Positions 11,615 to 19,857 of a stretch of DNA of 64,000 nt are shown one piece after another. The position numbers were made by a program, and so were the translations under genes. The stretch covers positions 1 through 64,000 of the forward strand of contig VXRN01000023.1 in the NCBI GenBank assembly GCA_009838465.1. The letters are read 5' to 3'. Every line of letters starts with the position of its first letter. The stretch's first letter is position 1. Below the pieces are notes generated by a model, which was not told the DNA's origin, did not search any database, and was given only the letters and a program-made list of their open reading frames with translations. The DNA is from Dehalococcoidia bacterium (lineage in GTDB: Bacteria > Chloroflexota > Dehalococcoidia > Lucifugimonadales > UBA1123).

Positions 11615-12490
11615 CTATTGGTCGAAGAAGCCGTTGTTGATGTGGCTGGCTATAGTCGAGGCCACTAGCTCCGGTCTCTGGATTGGGACGTCGTGGATGC
11701 TGTCTTCCATCCAGACAGTCTTGCCCTTGAGGAGTAGAGACTCAGCCCTGGCTATGGACTCTTCGCGCCTGAACCGGCGCGCCTGCGGCGAGCCGTCGCC
11801 CTTCTGTCGAGCGGGCATGAGGAGAACCGGGCAGCGGACGTTGGGGTAGAGTTCGGAGGGCCGGTGGTCCCACAAGGCTTCGATTATCCTGAAGTGGTTC
11901 TCTCGGCTGAGGCGGGAGGCTATCGTCCCGTCTTCCTGCACATTGAAGTTGGCGAGGACTATGTCCTCAATGTGGGGATTGTCCATGCTGATGCTGCGGG
12001 ACCGGAGCCGCGCGCTGAATGCCTCAAGTGTTACTCCGGTCCAGAGGGGAGGGGCCATCTCTCTCTTGGCGTCGTCCAGGGTCCAGTCTGCGCGGCCGGA
12101 GATTTCGATGGTGCCGCCGTCAACGAAGCAGAGGCCCCTGGCCTTGCCAGGAAAAGCTATATCGTACTCCAGGGCTACGTCGCCTCCCCATGAGTGGCCG
12201 ACGATGATCGGATGAACGATTCCGAGCGCGTCAACGACTCCATCAAGGTCGGAGACTACAGTGGCAAAGTCGTAGCCTTCGTCGGGCTTGAAAGACAGTC
12301 CATGGCCTCGCTGGTCGAGGGCTACGACGCGAAATTGCTGGGATAGTATGGGAGCTACAAGGTCCCAGATCCGGCAGTTGGAAGCAAGCCCATGGACCAG
12401 GACGACGGGCTGGCCGCTTCCGCCCCAGTCGCGGTAGTGAAGCGAATTGCCGTTTACGGATATGAAACAGTCCTCGGGACGATCAGTCAT
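11615..12490 (-). CDS. Alpha/beta-fold hydrolase
   Basis: The 291-residue protein shows the oxyanion region VHGLASNC near residue 33, nucleophile Ser100 in GHSWGG, and a late catalytic histidine in DSIHDVP at about 266. It is cytoplasmic, with no signal peptide. Substrate cannot be told; haloalkane, ester or lactone hydrolases share this architecture. Its start overlaps the end of the PAC2 gene by 8 bp, so the two are co-translated. It converges tail to tail with the membrane protein gene, with 3 bp between. Confidence 0.85.
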   Translation of the reverse strand: MTDRPEDCFISVNGNSLHYRDWGGSGQPVVLVHGLASNCRIWDLVAPILSQQFRVVALDQRGHGLSFKPDEGYDFATVVSDLDGVVDALGIVHPIIVGHSWGGDVALEYDIAFPGKARGLCFVDGGTIEISGRADWTLDDAKREMAPPLWTGVTLEAFSARLRSRSISMDNPHIEDIVLANFNVQEDGTIASRLSRENHFRIIEALWDHRPSELYPNVRCPVLLMPARQKGDGSPQARRFRREESIARAESLLLKGKTVWMEDSIHDVPIQRPELVASTIASHINNGFFDQ

Positions 12491-13379
12491 CGCTGCTCGA
12501 ATCTCCGGGTCTGCGCTGAGTGCGAAGGAAGTTCTCCAGTTCTCTTACCATGTCTCCGGGCTCAGGTATCTCTTCGTCTTCGGGCTGATGGGATGCGTCG
12601 TAGCGCTGCTCGAGCTTGGTGACGTAAGCGCCCACGTCGGACTGGGAGTCAATGGCCTTGGATACATCATCTCCGAATGCCTGTCCCGCGAGGTATAGCT
12701 CCTCGAGATCTACATCGAAGTCCACCAGGTTGTTCAGTTTGGTGAGCAACGCATGGCTAACCTGGGGATTCGGCGAGGTCTGGACGTAGTGAGGGCTGTG
12801 GCCCCAGATACTGGCGTGCTCAAGGCCGCACTTGTTGCATGCATCGGTGAACGCGGTATGGATTCCGGTCGGTCCCTGGTAGCCTGAATTCTGAATGCCA
12901 AGCCACTTGACTTTGCCGGTGAGTTCGGTGGAACTTGCGCGACCGGTGACGCGGGGTTCGCGCGTGTGGGGTACGGCGTCGAGCAGGGCTCCCAGTGAAA
13001 CGACCAAGTTGACCTGGCTCCTGACCGCGATATCAGTGATGATACTGGAATATGCTCGCCATTTGAGATTCGGCTCAGTCCCAACGAACAAAAGCAGGTT
13101 CTTGCTTTCATCATCGTCGTCAGTGAAGTAGTAGAAGTCATTCCTCGGCCAGCGGATGACTCTCTTGCCCTGGCGATTCATCCTGGTGTGTGGGCGTGTG
13201 ACCGTAAAGTCGTAAAATTCTTCGGGGTCTATCTCGGCGAATTTCTCTGCGGGCAGCTTGCGGACCAAGTATCGTATGGCTCGTGTGGCGGCCTCAGCAG
13301 CATCCGGCCAGCCCGCAAAGGCCGTAATCATCGTCGGCAGTCTGACGTCCAACGTCTGGTGTTCGATAAAGCAGTCCAT
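12483..13379 (-). CDS. PAC2-family protein
   Basis: The 298-residue protein matches the PAC2 (proteasome assembly chaperone-like) family: an N-terminal MITAFAGWPDAAEAATRAI phrase, the PAC2-typical DFTVTRPH stretch, and a C-terminal helical extension rich in acidic residues. Bacterial members are common in Actinobacteria and Chloroflexota and their role is unsettled. I prefer the ATG at 13379 over TTG codons 9 nt upstream. It is followed by the alpha/beta hydrolase with an 8-bp overlap. Confidence 0.8.
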   Translation of the reverse strand: MDCFIEHQTLDVRLPTMITAFAGWPDAAEAATRAIRYLVRKLPAEKFAEIDPEEFYDFTVTRPHTRMNRQGKRVIRWPRNDFYYFTDDDDESKNLLLFVGTEPNLKWRAYSSIITDIAVRSQVNLVVSLGALLDAVPHTREPRVTGRASSTELTGKVKWLGIQNSGYQGPTGIHTAFTDACNKCGLEHASIWGHSPHYVQTSPNPQVSHALLTKLNNLVDFDVDLEELYLAGQAFGDDVSKAIDSQSDVGAYVTKLEQRYDASHQPEDEEIPEPGDMVRELENFLRTQRRPGDSSSDD

Positions 13380-13485
13380 AGTCAACAAAGTCCGTCTTCA
13401 AGTGTCCACTCAAGTTTAGCATTACGCCTCAATCGTGCCAATAGATTGAAGCGGCTGAGAGAGCGGCACGGGTCTGTGGGTGTAG

Positions 13486-13668
13486 TCATCGAGCGCTCTG
13501 CTCACTCCTGGTCGCTCCGCGGGGCGATCCTTTCCCGCAGGACGTACACACGTCGTCTCCGGTATCGGTTCCTTCGTAAGTCTCGCGCTCGATACGCGGA
13601 TGCTCGCACGTGGGGTTTCCCTTGTTAAACCATTGCTGCCTTAGAAGCAGGGCGTACCTGTACTCCAT
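13486..13668 (-). CDS. Small zinc-binding protein
   Basis: The 60-residue protein has a CxH plus CxxC arrangement: CEH at residues 21-23 and CTSC at 41-44, enclosing ETYEGTDTGDDVC. This looks like a mini zinc ribbon seen in uncharacterised small bacterial proteins. A near-perfect ribosome-binding site (AAGGGAGGT) sits about 6 nt upstream of the ATG, which strongly supports translation. It stands alone between the PAC2 gene and the divergent LLM oxidoreductase. Confidence 0.65.
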   Translation of the reverse strand: MEYRYALLLRQQWFNKGNPTCEHPRIERETYEGTDTGDDVCTSCGKGSPRGATRSEQSAR

Positions 13669-13752
13669 CGTTTACCTCCCTTGCAGCGTCACCGATAATC
13701 TCGGTTGAACTGTTTAGGCAGTATCTCAAAACGCGGCTTATTGGTAAAGTCA

Positions 13753-13791
13753 TACCATGGTATCGGGGCGGAGCCCGTACCATGTTATACT
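13753..13791 (+). promoter_or_regulatory. Promoter and direct-repeat operator of the LLM oxidoreductase
   Basis: TACCATG occurs at 13753-13759 and again at 13778-13784, 25 bp apart, with the first copy part of the palindrome ACCATGGT. The second copy ends just before TATACT (13786-13791), a good -10. A regulator binding there would block or recruit polymerase for the gene starting at 13829. Confidence 0.45.
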
Positions 13792-13828
13792 CGCCCCGTC
13801 CTTTCAGCATAGTCAGGAGAGCATCCCA

Positions 13829-14785
13829 ATGAATCAGAAGAACGTGATTGGCGTGTCCGTAACCGCTTCGAGCGCAAGCGAGGGTCTGGAGCGTATCGAG
13901 CATCTTGAAGAGGTTGGAGTCGGAGCAGCTTGGCTGACGTCGGGCGGAGGTGGGGGAGAAGCGATAGCCATTCTGGCAGCGGCAGCGGCGAGAACGGACA
14001 GCATCAGGCTCGGCACGTCGATAGTGCAGACATGGTCGAGGCACCCGGTGACGTTGGCGCAGCAGGTCCAGGTCATAGATAATCTGGCTCCCGGAAGATT
14101 CAGGCTCGGCGTCGGGCCAAGCCACCAGGCCACGATGGAGAGTTCGTTCGGGGCGGACTTTCGCGCTCCGATCGGGCATCTGAGAGAGTATCTTCACATC
14201 CTGCGGGCGCTCATGCACACGGGGGCGGTGGAATACGAAGGTCGTTGGTACTCGGCGAACACATCGCTGTCCAGTACAGTAGATGTGCCGATCATGGCGT
14301 CGGCGCTGAGGCCCGGGGCGTTCGAGACATGTGGGGAGCTGTCGGACGGAGCGATCAGCTGGGTGTGTCCTCACTTCTATCTCAGGGATACTGCTCTGCC
14401 GGCTCTCCACAGGGGCGCGGAATCCGCAGGTAGGGCGACTCCGCCGCTCATAGCGCACGCGCCGGTGTGCGTAACTGAAGACCTGGACGCGGCGCGGGAC
14501 GGTGTTAGAGCGCGGCTGGGATACTTCCCGAGTATCCCGTTCTACGCCAATATGTTTGCGGAGGCGGGATTCAGCGGAACTCCTGACTCGGGCTGGACTG
14601 ACGAGATGCTCGACCAGGTTCTCATTGCGGGAGACGAGGATGTGGTGGCTGATCGTATAAACACGGTCATCGGGTGGGGAGCGACGGAAATCCTGGCTAC
14701 TCCGATTCCGTGCGGAGACGACCCGGACGCCACCGAGGAGCGCACTCTGAGGCTGCTTGCCGAAATAGGGAAGGACGCCGACTGA
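13829..14785 (+). CDS. LLM-class flavin-dependent oxidoreductase
   Basis: The 318-residue protein is a luciferase-like TIM barrel using F420 or FMN. SIRLGTSIVQTWSRHP is the family's signature beta strand and helix start, followed by DNLAPGRFRLGVGPSH and later VADRINTVIGWG. I chose the ATG at 13829, with AGGAG upstream, because a longer frame from 13757 would start inside the promoter. It is followed by a repeat element and then a broken enolase-superfamily gene. SAR202-type genomes are reported to carry many flavin monooxygenase and enolase-superfamily paralogues for recalcitrant organic matter. The substrate is unknown. Confidence 0.88.
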   Translation: MNQKNVIGVSVTASSASEGLERIEHLEEVGVGAAWLTSGGGGGEAIAILAAAAARTDSIRLGTSIVQTWSRHPVTLAQQVQVIDNLAPGRFRLGVGPSHQATMESSFGADFRAPIGHLREYLHILRALMHTGAVEYEGRWYSANTSLSSTVDVPIMASALRPGAFETCGELSDGAISWVCPHFYLRDTALPALHRGAESAGRATPPLIAHAPVCVTEDLDAARDGVRARLGYFPSIPFYANMFAEAGFSGTPDSGWTDEMLDQVLIAGDEDVVADRINTVIGWGATEILATPIPCGDDPDATEERTLRLLAEIGKDAD

Positions 14786-14898
14786 TAGCGATTCAGAGTA
14801 ACGCTGTCGTTCTGCCTTGGCCGGCCCACGTGGATTCCCGCTTTCGCGGGAATGACGGTTCATGGACTGTTGTCGAGATAAGGAAGGACGCCGACTGA
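14762..14898. repeat. Palindromic repeat element flanked by a 24-bp direct repeat
   Basis: The last 24 bp of the LLM gene (14762-14785) recur at 14875-14898 with two mismatches, both ending GGACGCCGACTGA. The 89 bp between contain a family B palindrome (14831-14858; ATTCCCGC and GCGGGAAT arms, then GACGG). Other family B copies are at 17519, 23879 and 52900. Confidence 0.75.
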
Positions 14899-14899
14899 C

Positions 14900-16031
14900 A
14901 TGAAATTGACAATAGAAAAGTTCGCCTCGGTGGTGGTGACCACCAACTCGACCTGGACATTTGCGGTGGTTTCGGACGGGGAGGGTAGCTCGACGATGGT
15001 CGAGGTAACGGCTGGAGACAATTCGAGGGCGGTGGCGGGAACGCTGGCGGACCTGGTCTCGGAGTTGCGCGATGAGGATATCGGGGACGAGTCGGATGTC
15101 GAGGGGCTCCTGGAACTGAGTTCGGACGACCTGAGAAGGGACAATGTTCTGGGGACGGCGGTCAGCGGACTGCGGACTGCGGTGGCCCAGCTTAGTGCGA
15201 TGCGGGCTGGTGTCGGCCTGACCGAGTTCCTAGGAGGCGGGCCAGTGGAGAGCGTTCCGCTGTATGCGAACATCAATCGCTCTCTGTTTCGCCACGGAGC
15301 GGACTCCCGCCGACTTCTTCCGGGTGGCGGAAAGAGCGGCTAAGGCGGGCTTCAGGGCCTTCAAGTGCGCTCCGTTCGATGAGGTGCGTCCGCCGTCCAC
15401 ACCGGGCGCAATCCTGGAAGAGGCGGCGCCCGGACTTGCGAGAGTGGCCGCTGTCAGGGATGCTATCGGCCCGGACGCGACGCTGCTGGTTGACTGCCAC
15501 AGCCGCTTCGAGAGGGATACCGCGCCGCTGATAGTGGATGAGCTACACAAGCTGGACGTGGGCTGGTTCGAGGAGCCGGTACAGCCGACCGAGGACGCGG
15601 AGGTACTGGCTGAGATAGCACGCTGGGCGCCGATGCCGGTGGCTGGAGGTGAGTCGGGGTACGGCGCGGAGTTCTTCGACGAGATCCTGGACTCTGAGGC
15701 GGTGTCGGTCATCATGCCTGACGTGAAGCATTGTGGAGGGATCGGGGAGGCGGTCAGGTCAGGTTGCTCTGCAGTTGGAAAGGGTAATGGGTTCTCTATA
15801 CACAGCCCGGCGGGGCCTATCTCGCTGCTGGCGAGCGGCCATGCGACGGCGGCGGTCAGTGGTGCGATGCGGTTGGAGCACGCGGTGTATGAAGCGGACT
15901 GGCGGGCGGACCTGGTTCTACCGACGGAGAGGGTTGAGGATGGCAGGCTGTGGTTTCCGGGTGGAGTCGGTCTTGGGGCGACGCTGAACTGGGATATAGT
16001 GCAGCGGTTTGGTCGGGTGTGGAAGGCGTGA
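14900..16031 (+). pseudogene. Enolase-superfamily (mandelate racemase/muconate lactonizing-type) gene with +1 frameshift
   Basis: Two overlapping frames join into one protein of about 376 residues. The first (14900 to about 15289) supplies the N-terminal capping domain, ending YANINRSLF. The second (from about 15288) continues ATERTPADFF through the barrel. The barrel shows metal ligands in VDCHSRF, WFEEPV and AGGES, a lysine in FRAFKCAPF, and the late histidine of SIHSPAGP. The shift falls at 15287-15290 (TTT C), where one extra base separates the frames. It may be a true mutation, an assembly error or, less likely, programmed slippage. If intact it would be an acid-sugar dehydratase or racemase. 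Confidence 0.8.
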
Positions 16032-16115
16032 GGATTGAGACGAAAGGCAGTCAAATCTGGATGTTGGATTCCATGTATGATTCTGATCTGACCAACACCG
16101 GTAACATCGACGTGC

Positions 16116-16130
16116 TATACTCAATTTGAG
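16116..16130 (+). promoter_or_regulatory. -10 element overlapped by a palindrome upstream of the HigA-like cassette
   Basis: TATACT (16116-16121) overlaps the perfect palindrome CTCAATTTGAG (16120-16130), about 50 bp before the first small gene. Autoregulation by the downstream HTH protein is plausible, as HigA-type antitoxins usually bind palindromes in their own promoters. Confidence 0.4.
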
Positions 16131-16179
16131 ATACTGAGACTGCGTTGGATGTGAAGGGCGTGTTAGATAGGACCAGCTA

Positions 16180-16353
16180 ATGGATACTGGAGACATTTTG
16201 GGATGGATTGCTCTGCTTATATCTGCTTTGGCCCTATGGCTTGGCTGGAGATCTGATAACGTTGCCAGAAGGTTGAATGAAGAGCTCTCAGATATGCACC
16301 GACGGGAAGCCGAACGTGTTGATAGACTGATCGAGTATCTAATGGATAGATAG
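16180..16353 (+). CDS. Small single-pass membrane protein
   Basis: A 57-residue frame starts at ATG. One transmembrane helix spans about residues 8-23 ([18 protein letters not shown]). A charged amphipathic helix of about 30 residues follows ([21 protein letters not shown]). It lies 16 bp before the HigA-like gene and resembles that protein's N-terminus in layout (membrane helix, then charged coiled coil), so the two may pair in the membrane. No homology is recognised. Confidence 0.6.
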   Translation: MDTGDILGWIALLISALALWLGWRSDNVARRLNEELSDMHRREAERVDRLIEYLMDR

Positions 16354-16369
16354 AAGGGGGTTGTGTTTA

Positions 16370-16816
16370 ATGGATGGAATTGAAATTACCATTACCGCTA
16401 CTCTCGTCGGAGTTGTGTTGCTGATGGCATTCGCTAGAATCCGTGAGCAGAACAGACTTAAGTATGCAGCCGAAGAACTCAAGCAATCCCATCGAGATTT
16501 CGAACAGACTCTGGTTGCGCTTGAAAATACCGTTGGCATGAATAACCCTCCGCATCCTGGTCTGTCAATTCGGCATGATTGCCTTGAACCGCTAGGTCTC
16601 AGCGTAACGGAAGCAGCCAGGTATCTGGGAGTTAGTAGTAAGCAGTTATCGGATGTGGTGGATGGCACTTCTGGGATTTCTCCAGATATGGCGATACGGC
16701 TTGATAAGGCGTTCGGCGGTGGCGCGTACACCTGGTACAGGCTTCAGGCGGCCTACGACTTCGCGCAGGCTATGAAGCGAGCAGATCATATTGAGGTCGA
16801 GAGGGTGGCGTTATAA
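16370..16816 (+). CDS. Membrane-anchored HigA-type helix-turn-helix protein
   Basis: The 148-residue protein joins an N-terminal transmembrane helix (about residues 5-23) and a charged coiled coil (about 25-55) to a HigA-type HTH domain. The HTH part has [18 protein letters not shown], then [15 protein letters not shown], and the family end [24 protein letters not shown] lies 9 nt before the chosen ATG. HigA antitoxins are normally about 100 residues, soluble, and follow the HigB toxin. Here the toxin is absent and the antitoxin is tethered. An internal ATG before NNPPHPG lacks a ribosome-binding site. Confidence 0.72.
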   Translation: MDGIEITITATLVGVVLLMAFARIREQNRLKYAAEELKQSHRDFEQTLVALENTVGMNNPPHPGLSIRHDCLEPLGLSVTEAARYLGVSSKQLSDVVDGTSGISPDMAIRLDKAFGGGAYTWYRLQAAYDFAQAMKRADHIEVERVAL

Positions 16817-16909
16817 TTGGCAAGAGGCAAAAGGCTCAGTGATGTCCAACGTGAAGAAGCTCGGCTTTACGGACCTAACGGCACTCTGAGCGAGGTCCTC
16901 AGACAGTAA
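16817..16909 (+). CDS. Possible 30-residue peptide after the HigA-like gene
   Basis: A TTG-started frame begins right after the stop of the preceding gene and runs 30 codons; the product is basic at its start and ends in TLSEVLRQ. It has no ribosome-binding site of its own beyond GAGGGTGG upstream. It may be a true short gene read by reinitiation, a decayed remnant, or chance. Confidence 0.25.
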   Translation: MARGKRLSDVQREEARLYGPNGTLSEVLRQ

Positions 16910-16961
16910 TCGCGCGCATGAATCCGAACTCTGACCGCCGCACAACTGGCTGCATGTGTAC

Positions 16962-17441
16962 TTACGTCCGCGAGTGTGCCCAGCGGGCCAGGGCTTTGTT
17001 CTCGGACGCGATTTCGGTGACTGAGGTGTAGTAGTAGTCGCGCCACTCATGCTGGGGCATTCCGGTGAAGAGCATGAGGTTGAGGGGGTATTGCTCGCTG
17101 TCGGTTACGCGGCGGAAGTCGTCGCGGAACAGGAAGGTGGGCTTGCCAAGCGCGATTGCCATGCCTAGCTCGACCATGACTCCCTCGTCGGGCGGGACGC
17201 CGTTGACGACGGCGAAGATGGCGTCGGAGTCGCGCACGTCGCGGAAGTCGGCCTGGCCGATCTCGTAGGCCCAGCCGGGGTCGGAGAAGTCCACCTGGTT
17301 GTTGCGCTCGAAGGGTTCCCAGACTTCCAACCCCAGGGACTCGAGGGCTTCTACTATGCGGGGCAGCAGGATGGCTTTCTGGTCTTCGGAGAAGCCGTAG
17401 GGGTTGGCGAGGTAGATGGTTTTCTTTGAGGAGTCATTCAT
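16962..17441 (-). CDS. Nucleoside 2-deoxyribosyltransferase-like protein
   Basis: The 159-residue protein has the family's start IYLANPYGFSEDQ and the core PDEGVMVELGMAIALGKP. Glu91 is the expected catalytic nucleophile. An aspartate-rich region (RDVRDSDAIFAVVNG) precedes it. Relatives exchange bases between deoxyribonucleosides or hydrolyse nucleotides such as hydroxymethyl-dCMP. It stands alone on the minus strand, flanked by repeats. Exact substrate unknown. Confidence 0.8.
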   Translation of the reverse strand: MNDSSKKTIYLANPYGFSEDQKAILLPRIVEALESLGLEVWEPFERNNQVDFSDPGWAYEIGQADFRDVRDSDAIFAVVNGVPPDEGVMVELGMAIALGKPTFLFRDDFRRVTDSEQYPLNLMLFTGMPQHEWRDYYYTSVTEIASENKALARWAHSRT

Positions 17442-17518
17442 TAGCTGGATACAGTCTGTGTTGGATGAGATTCAGGTCCGATGTGTGTTTGGTTGCTCGG
17501 AGCGCAGTCCCACCCCTC

Positions 17519-17546
17519 TGGATACCCGCTTTCGCGGGTATGACGG
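17519..17546. repeat. Family B palindromic repeat
   Basis: GGATACCCGC and GCGGGTATGACGG form a compact hairpin. Compared with the copy at 14831, the arms carry a compensating change (TTCCC/GGGAA to TACCC/GGGTA), so base pairing is conserved and the structure, not only the sequence, appears to matter. Confidence 0.75.
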
Positions 17547-17587
17547 TAAGCATGAAGGGTGTCCACTGAGAGTGAGACATCTCCTAG

Positions 17588-17630
17588 TTCACCCTCACCC
17601 TAGCCCTCTCCCTCAGGGAGAGGGGATCTC
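17588..17630. repeat. Family A palindromic repeat, short form
   Basis: TTCACCCTCACCCTAG is followed by CCCTCTCCC and GGGAGAGGGG arms. It lies beyond the 3' end of the M20 peptidase gene on the opposite strand and next to a family B copy. Confidence 0.8.
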
Positions 17631-17662
17631 TTGACTTGAATTCGTTGACAAAGGGCACGTGA

Positions 17663-19021
17663 CTAATCGGCGCCGCAGATGGAGCAGGCGAGGGCGAGCA
17701 TAATCTTGGTTCCGCTAATCAGGCTGGCGATGCCGACTGACTCGTCGGTGCCGTGGGCGCGGCTGAGCATCGGGTCGTCGTCGGGGTGGGAACCGGAGAA
17801 GCCGTAGGTGATCACATTCAGCGGGCGGGTGAAGCGCGAGTCTGTGAATCCGGTGCTGATGGCGGGGACCCACTGGATATCGTCGCGTTCGAGCGCGAGG
17901 GCGGTCGCTCCCTGGATATGCGCGGTCAATTCGGTATCGAACTCGGATGAGTTGGGGACGGCCATGTAGTCAATCTCGTATGTCACTCCTGGTATGCCAG
18001 AGATAATCTTGTCCAGCTCGCCGCGCAGGTATTCGTCATTTTGGTGGGGCAGGGTTCTCACGTCGCAGGTGAGGTTGATCTGCTCGGGAACGCTGTTGGA
18101 CTTAACGCCGCCGTTTATCATCGTGGGCGTAATCGTCATCCTGGACAGGGCGGTCAGCATGGAGGCGAAGCGGGGGTTGTCTTGGCTGACTTCCTCGATG
18201 ATTTCGTCAACATTTTCAGGCGATGGCTTGTGCTCGATTGCGAAGTTGGAGAGGTGCGCGAACAGGCTGGTGGAAGTGTCTCTCTCGGCCTCGTAGTTCT
18301 CGATGCGTCCAAGCACCTGGGACAGCCTGTACAGGGCGTTGGTCCCCTGCCACGGAACTGAGGCGTGCGCGCTGATCCCCTTGACCGTGAACTCTATCTG
18401 GAGACGGCCCTTCTCGCCGACGCCGAGGATGTAGGTAAGGCCGCCAGCGGCCTCGATGGGTGTACCGCCGCCCTCGTTGACGGCGAACGGAGCGGTAATC
18501 TTCTCTGGGTAGTTCTCGGCGAGCCAGCCGAAGCCGTAGCGTCCGCCGTGCTCCTCGTCTGCGCCGGAGCACAGGATCAGGCTGTCCCTGAGAGTGATGT
18601 TGTTGCGCTTGATCAGCCGCATGGCCATGATCTGCGCGGCCAGAAGACCCTTGCAGTCGGACGCGCCGCGTCCGTATATGCGACCGCCGTGTATCTGGGC
18701 GCTGAAGGGCGGGAATGTCCACTTCTCTTCCTCCTCCACAGGCACCACGTCGGTGTGGGACATGAACATAAGCCTGGCGTCGGAGTTCCGCCCTTCGATG
18801 CGGGAGATGATGTTGCCGCGCTCCGGGGTGCGTCCCAGGATTTCGGAGTCTATGCCGTCCTCCGCGAGAAAGTCCCTGACGTACTCGCAGACGGGGGTCT
18901 CGTCGCCTGTGGGCATGAACCCGGTGTTGACCGACGGGATCTTCACAAGGTCGCGGTGGAGCGCGATTATCTCGTCTTCCATGTTGTCTATCTGTGCGAA
19001 CATGGCTCTGAGGTCTGGCAT
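17663..19021 (-). CDS. M20-family metallopeptidase/deacylase (ArgE/DapE-like)
   Basis: The 452-residue enzyme carries the di-zinc ligands of the M20 family: FMSHTDVVP, GRGASDCKG, GADEEHGG with the catalytic glutamate pair, and a late histidine in SRAHGTDES. A dimerisation domain is inserted in the middle. It probably cleaves an amide bond of a small peptide or acylated amino acid in the cytoplasm. I start it at the ATG at 19021, which has AGGAG 7 nt upstream; the frame extends 30 codons further without such a signal. Confidence 0.88.
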   Translation of the reverse strand: MPDLRAMFAQIDNMEDEIIALHRDLVKIPSVNTGFMPTGDETPVCEYVRDFLAEDGIDSEILGRTPERGNIISRIEGRNSDARLMFMSHTDVVPVEEEEKWTFPPFSAQIHGGRIYGRGASDCKGLLAAQIMAMRLIKRNNITLRDSLILCSGADEEHGGRYGFGWLAENYPEKITAPFAVNEGGGTPIEAAGGLTYILGVGEKGRLQIEFTVKGISAHASVPWQGTNALYRLSQVLGRIENYEAERDTSTSLFAHLSNFAIEHKPSPENVDEIIEEVSQDNPRFASMLTALSRMTITPTMINGGVKSNSVPEQINLTCDVRTLPHQNDEYLRGELDKIISGIPGVTYEIDYMAVPNSSEFDTELTAHIQGATALALERDDIQWVPAISTGFTDSRFTRPLNVITYGFSGSHPDDDPMLSRAHGTDESVGIASLISGTKIMLALACSICGAD

Positions 19022-19099
19022 GTCAATTCTCCTGAAATCGGTATTCGAGTCGAGTATATTCCTCGACGCTTGAACGGCGCAATCGGGTCGAGCAAGTAG

Positions 19100-19176
19100 G
19101 ACCTGTATCAATTTAGTAGTTAGAGGGAATCACCCTCATCCTAGCCCTCTCCCATCTAGGGAGAGGGGATTTTCAC
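19100..19176. repeat. Family A palindromic repeat with lead-in
   Basis: The lead-in ACCTGTATCAATTTAGTAG matches that of the copy at 5452. It is followed by CACCCTCATCCTAG and the hairpin CCCTCTCCC/GGGAGAGGG with GGATTTTC after it. Confidence 0.75.
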
Positions 19177-19188
19177 GCTCAGACTAAG

Positions 19189-19719
19189 TCAGAACAGGTA
19201 TTGGGCCATGAGCAGGCCAGCGACGCTCTTGGCGTCCTGGATTTCGCCTAGGCGGATTAGTCTTCCCACGTCTGACATCGGGACGCGCTCAAGCGTTATG
19301 TCCTCGTCGTCATCCGCCGGCAGTTTGCTCTCTACAAGGTCGCGTGCGAGATAGATGTACAGTATCTCGTCACAGAATCCGGGGGAGGAGTAGATTCCTC
19401 CAAGCGGGCGCAGGTTTCGAGAAGCGTAACCGGTCTCCTCGCGCAGTTCACGTTGGGCGGTGTTGTCGGGGGACTCGCCCTCTTCGATCACGCCCGCGGG
19501 AATCTCCAGGAGATCGTGGCCGACCGGATACCTGTACTGTCGGACGAGAATCGCGTTGTCGTCGGAATCAATTGGGATAATGGCGACCGCGCCCGGGTGG
19601 TGAATCACCTCCCGAGTAATCTGGCGACCGTCCGGGGCGAGCAGCGTATCAACGCGCGCCTCTACGATGCGGCCTGAGAATACTGTTTCCCGGTTGATAG
19701 GTTCGGTGCGTTCGGTCAT
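19189..19719 (-). CDS. Nudix hydrolase, ADP-ribose pyrophosphatase-like
   Basis: The 176-residue protein has a complete Nudix box at residues 76-98 (GVIEEGE, then RELREETGY), following the pattern Gx5Ex7REUxEExGU. The sequence before it (ILVRQYRYPVGHDLLEIPAG) and YSSPGFCDE after it are typical of ADP-ribose pyrophosphatases. It would hydrolyse ADP-ribose to AMP and ribose 5-phosphate. NAD kinase lies upstream on the same strand, 138 bp away across a repeat, so both touch NAD metabolism. Confidence 0.9.
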   Translation of the reverse strand: MTERTEPINRETVFSGRIVEARVDTLLAPDGRQITREVIHHPGAVAIIPIDSDDNAILVRQYRYPVGHDLLEIPAGVIEEGESPDNTAQRELREETGYASRNLRPLGGIYSSPGFCDEILYIYLARDLVESKLPADDDEDITLERVPMSDVGRLIRLGEIQDAKSVAGLLMAQYLF

Positions 19720-19753
19720 ACCACTCTCCCCTGATGACCTGGAGAGGATGGTA

Positions 19754-19840
19754 TTTCACCCTCACCCCAACCCTCTCCCATCAAGGGAGAGGGGGCTGTT
19801 GGCTTGCGATCATAGCTACGCTCGCACATTTGCATACTCT
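19754..19840. repeat. Family A palindromic repeat with tail
   Basis: The short-form hairpin at 19754-19798 is followed by a tail (GATCATAGCTACGCTCGCAC) that loosely matches the tail after the copy near 9476, so the mobile or duplicating unit was longer than the hairpin. Confidence 0.7.
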
Positions 19841-19857
19841 TATCGGCCCCTGATGAC

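Noticed and set aside
13625-14863. 412-codon minus-strand frame opposite the LLM gene
   Set aside because: It starts inside a family B repeat and is antisense to a clear luciferase-like enzyme.
15230-16054. 274-codon minus-strand frame opposite the enolase-superfamily gene
   Set aside because: Ser/Ala/Pro-rich antisense shadow; the plus strand carries the conserved metal ligands.
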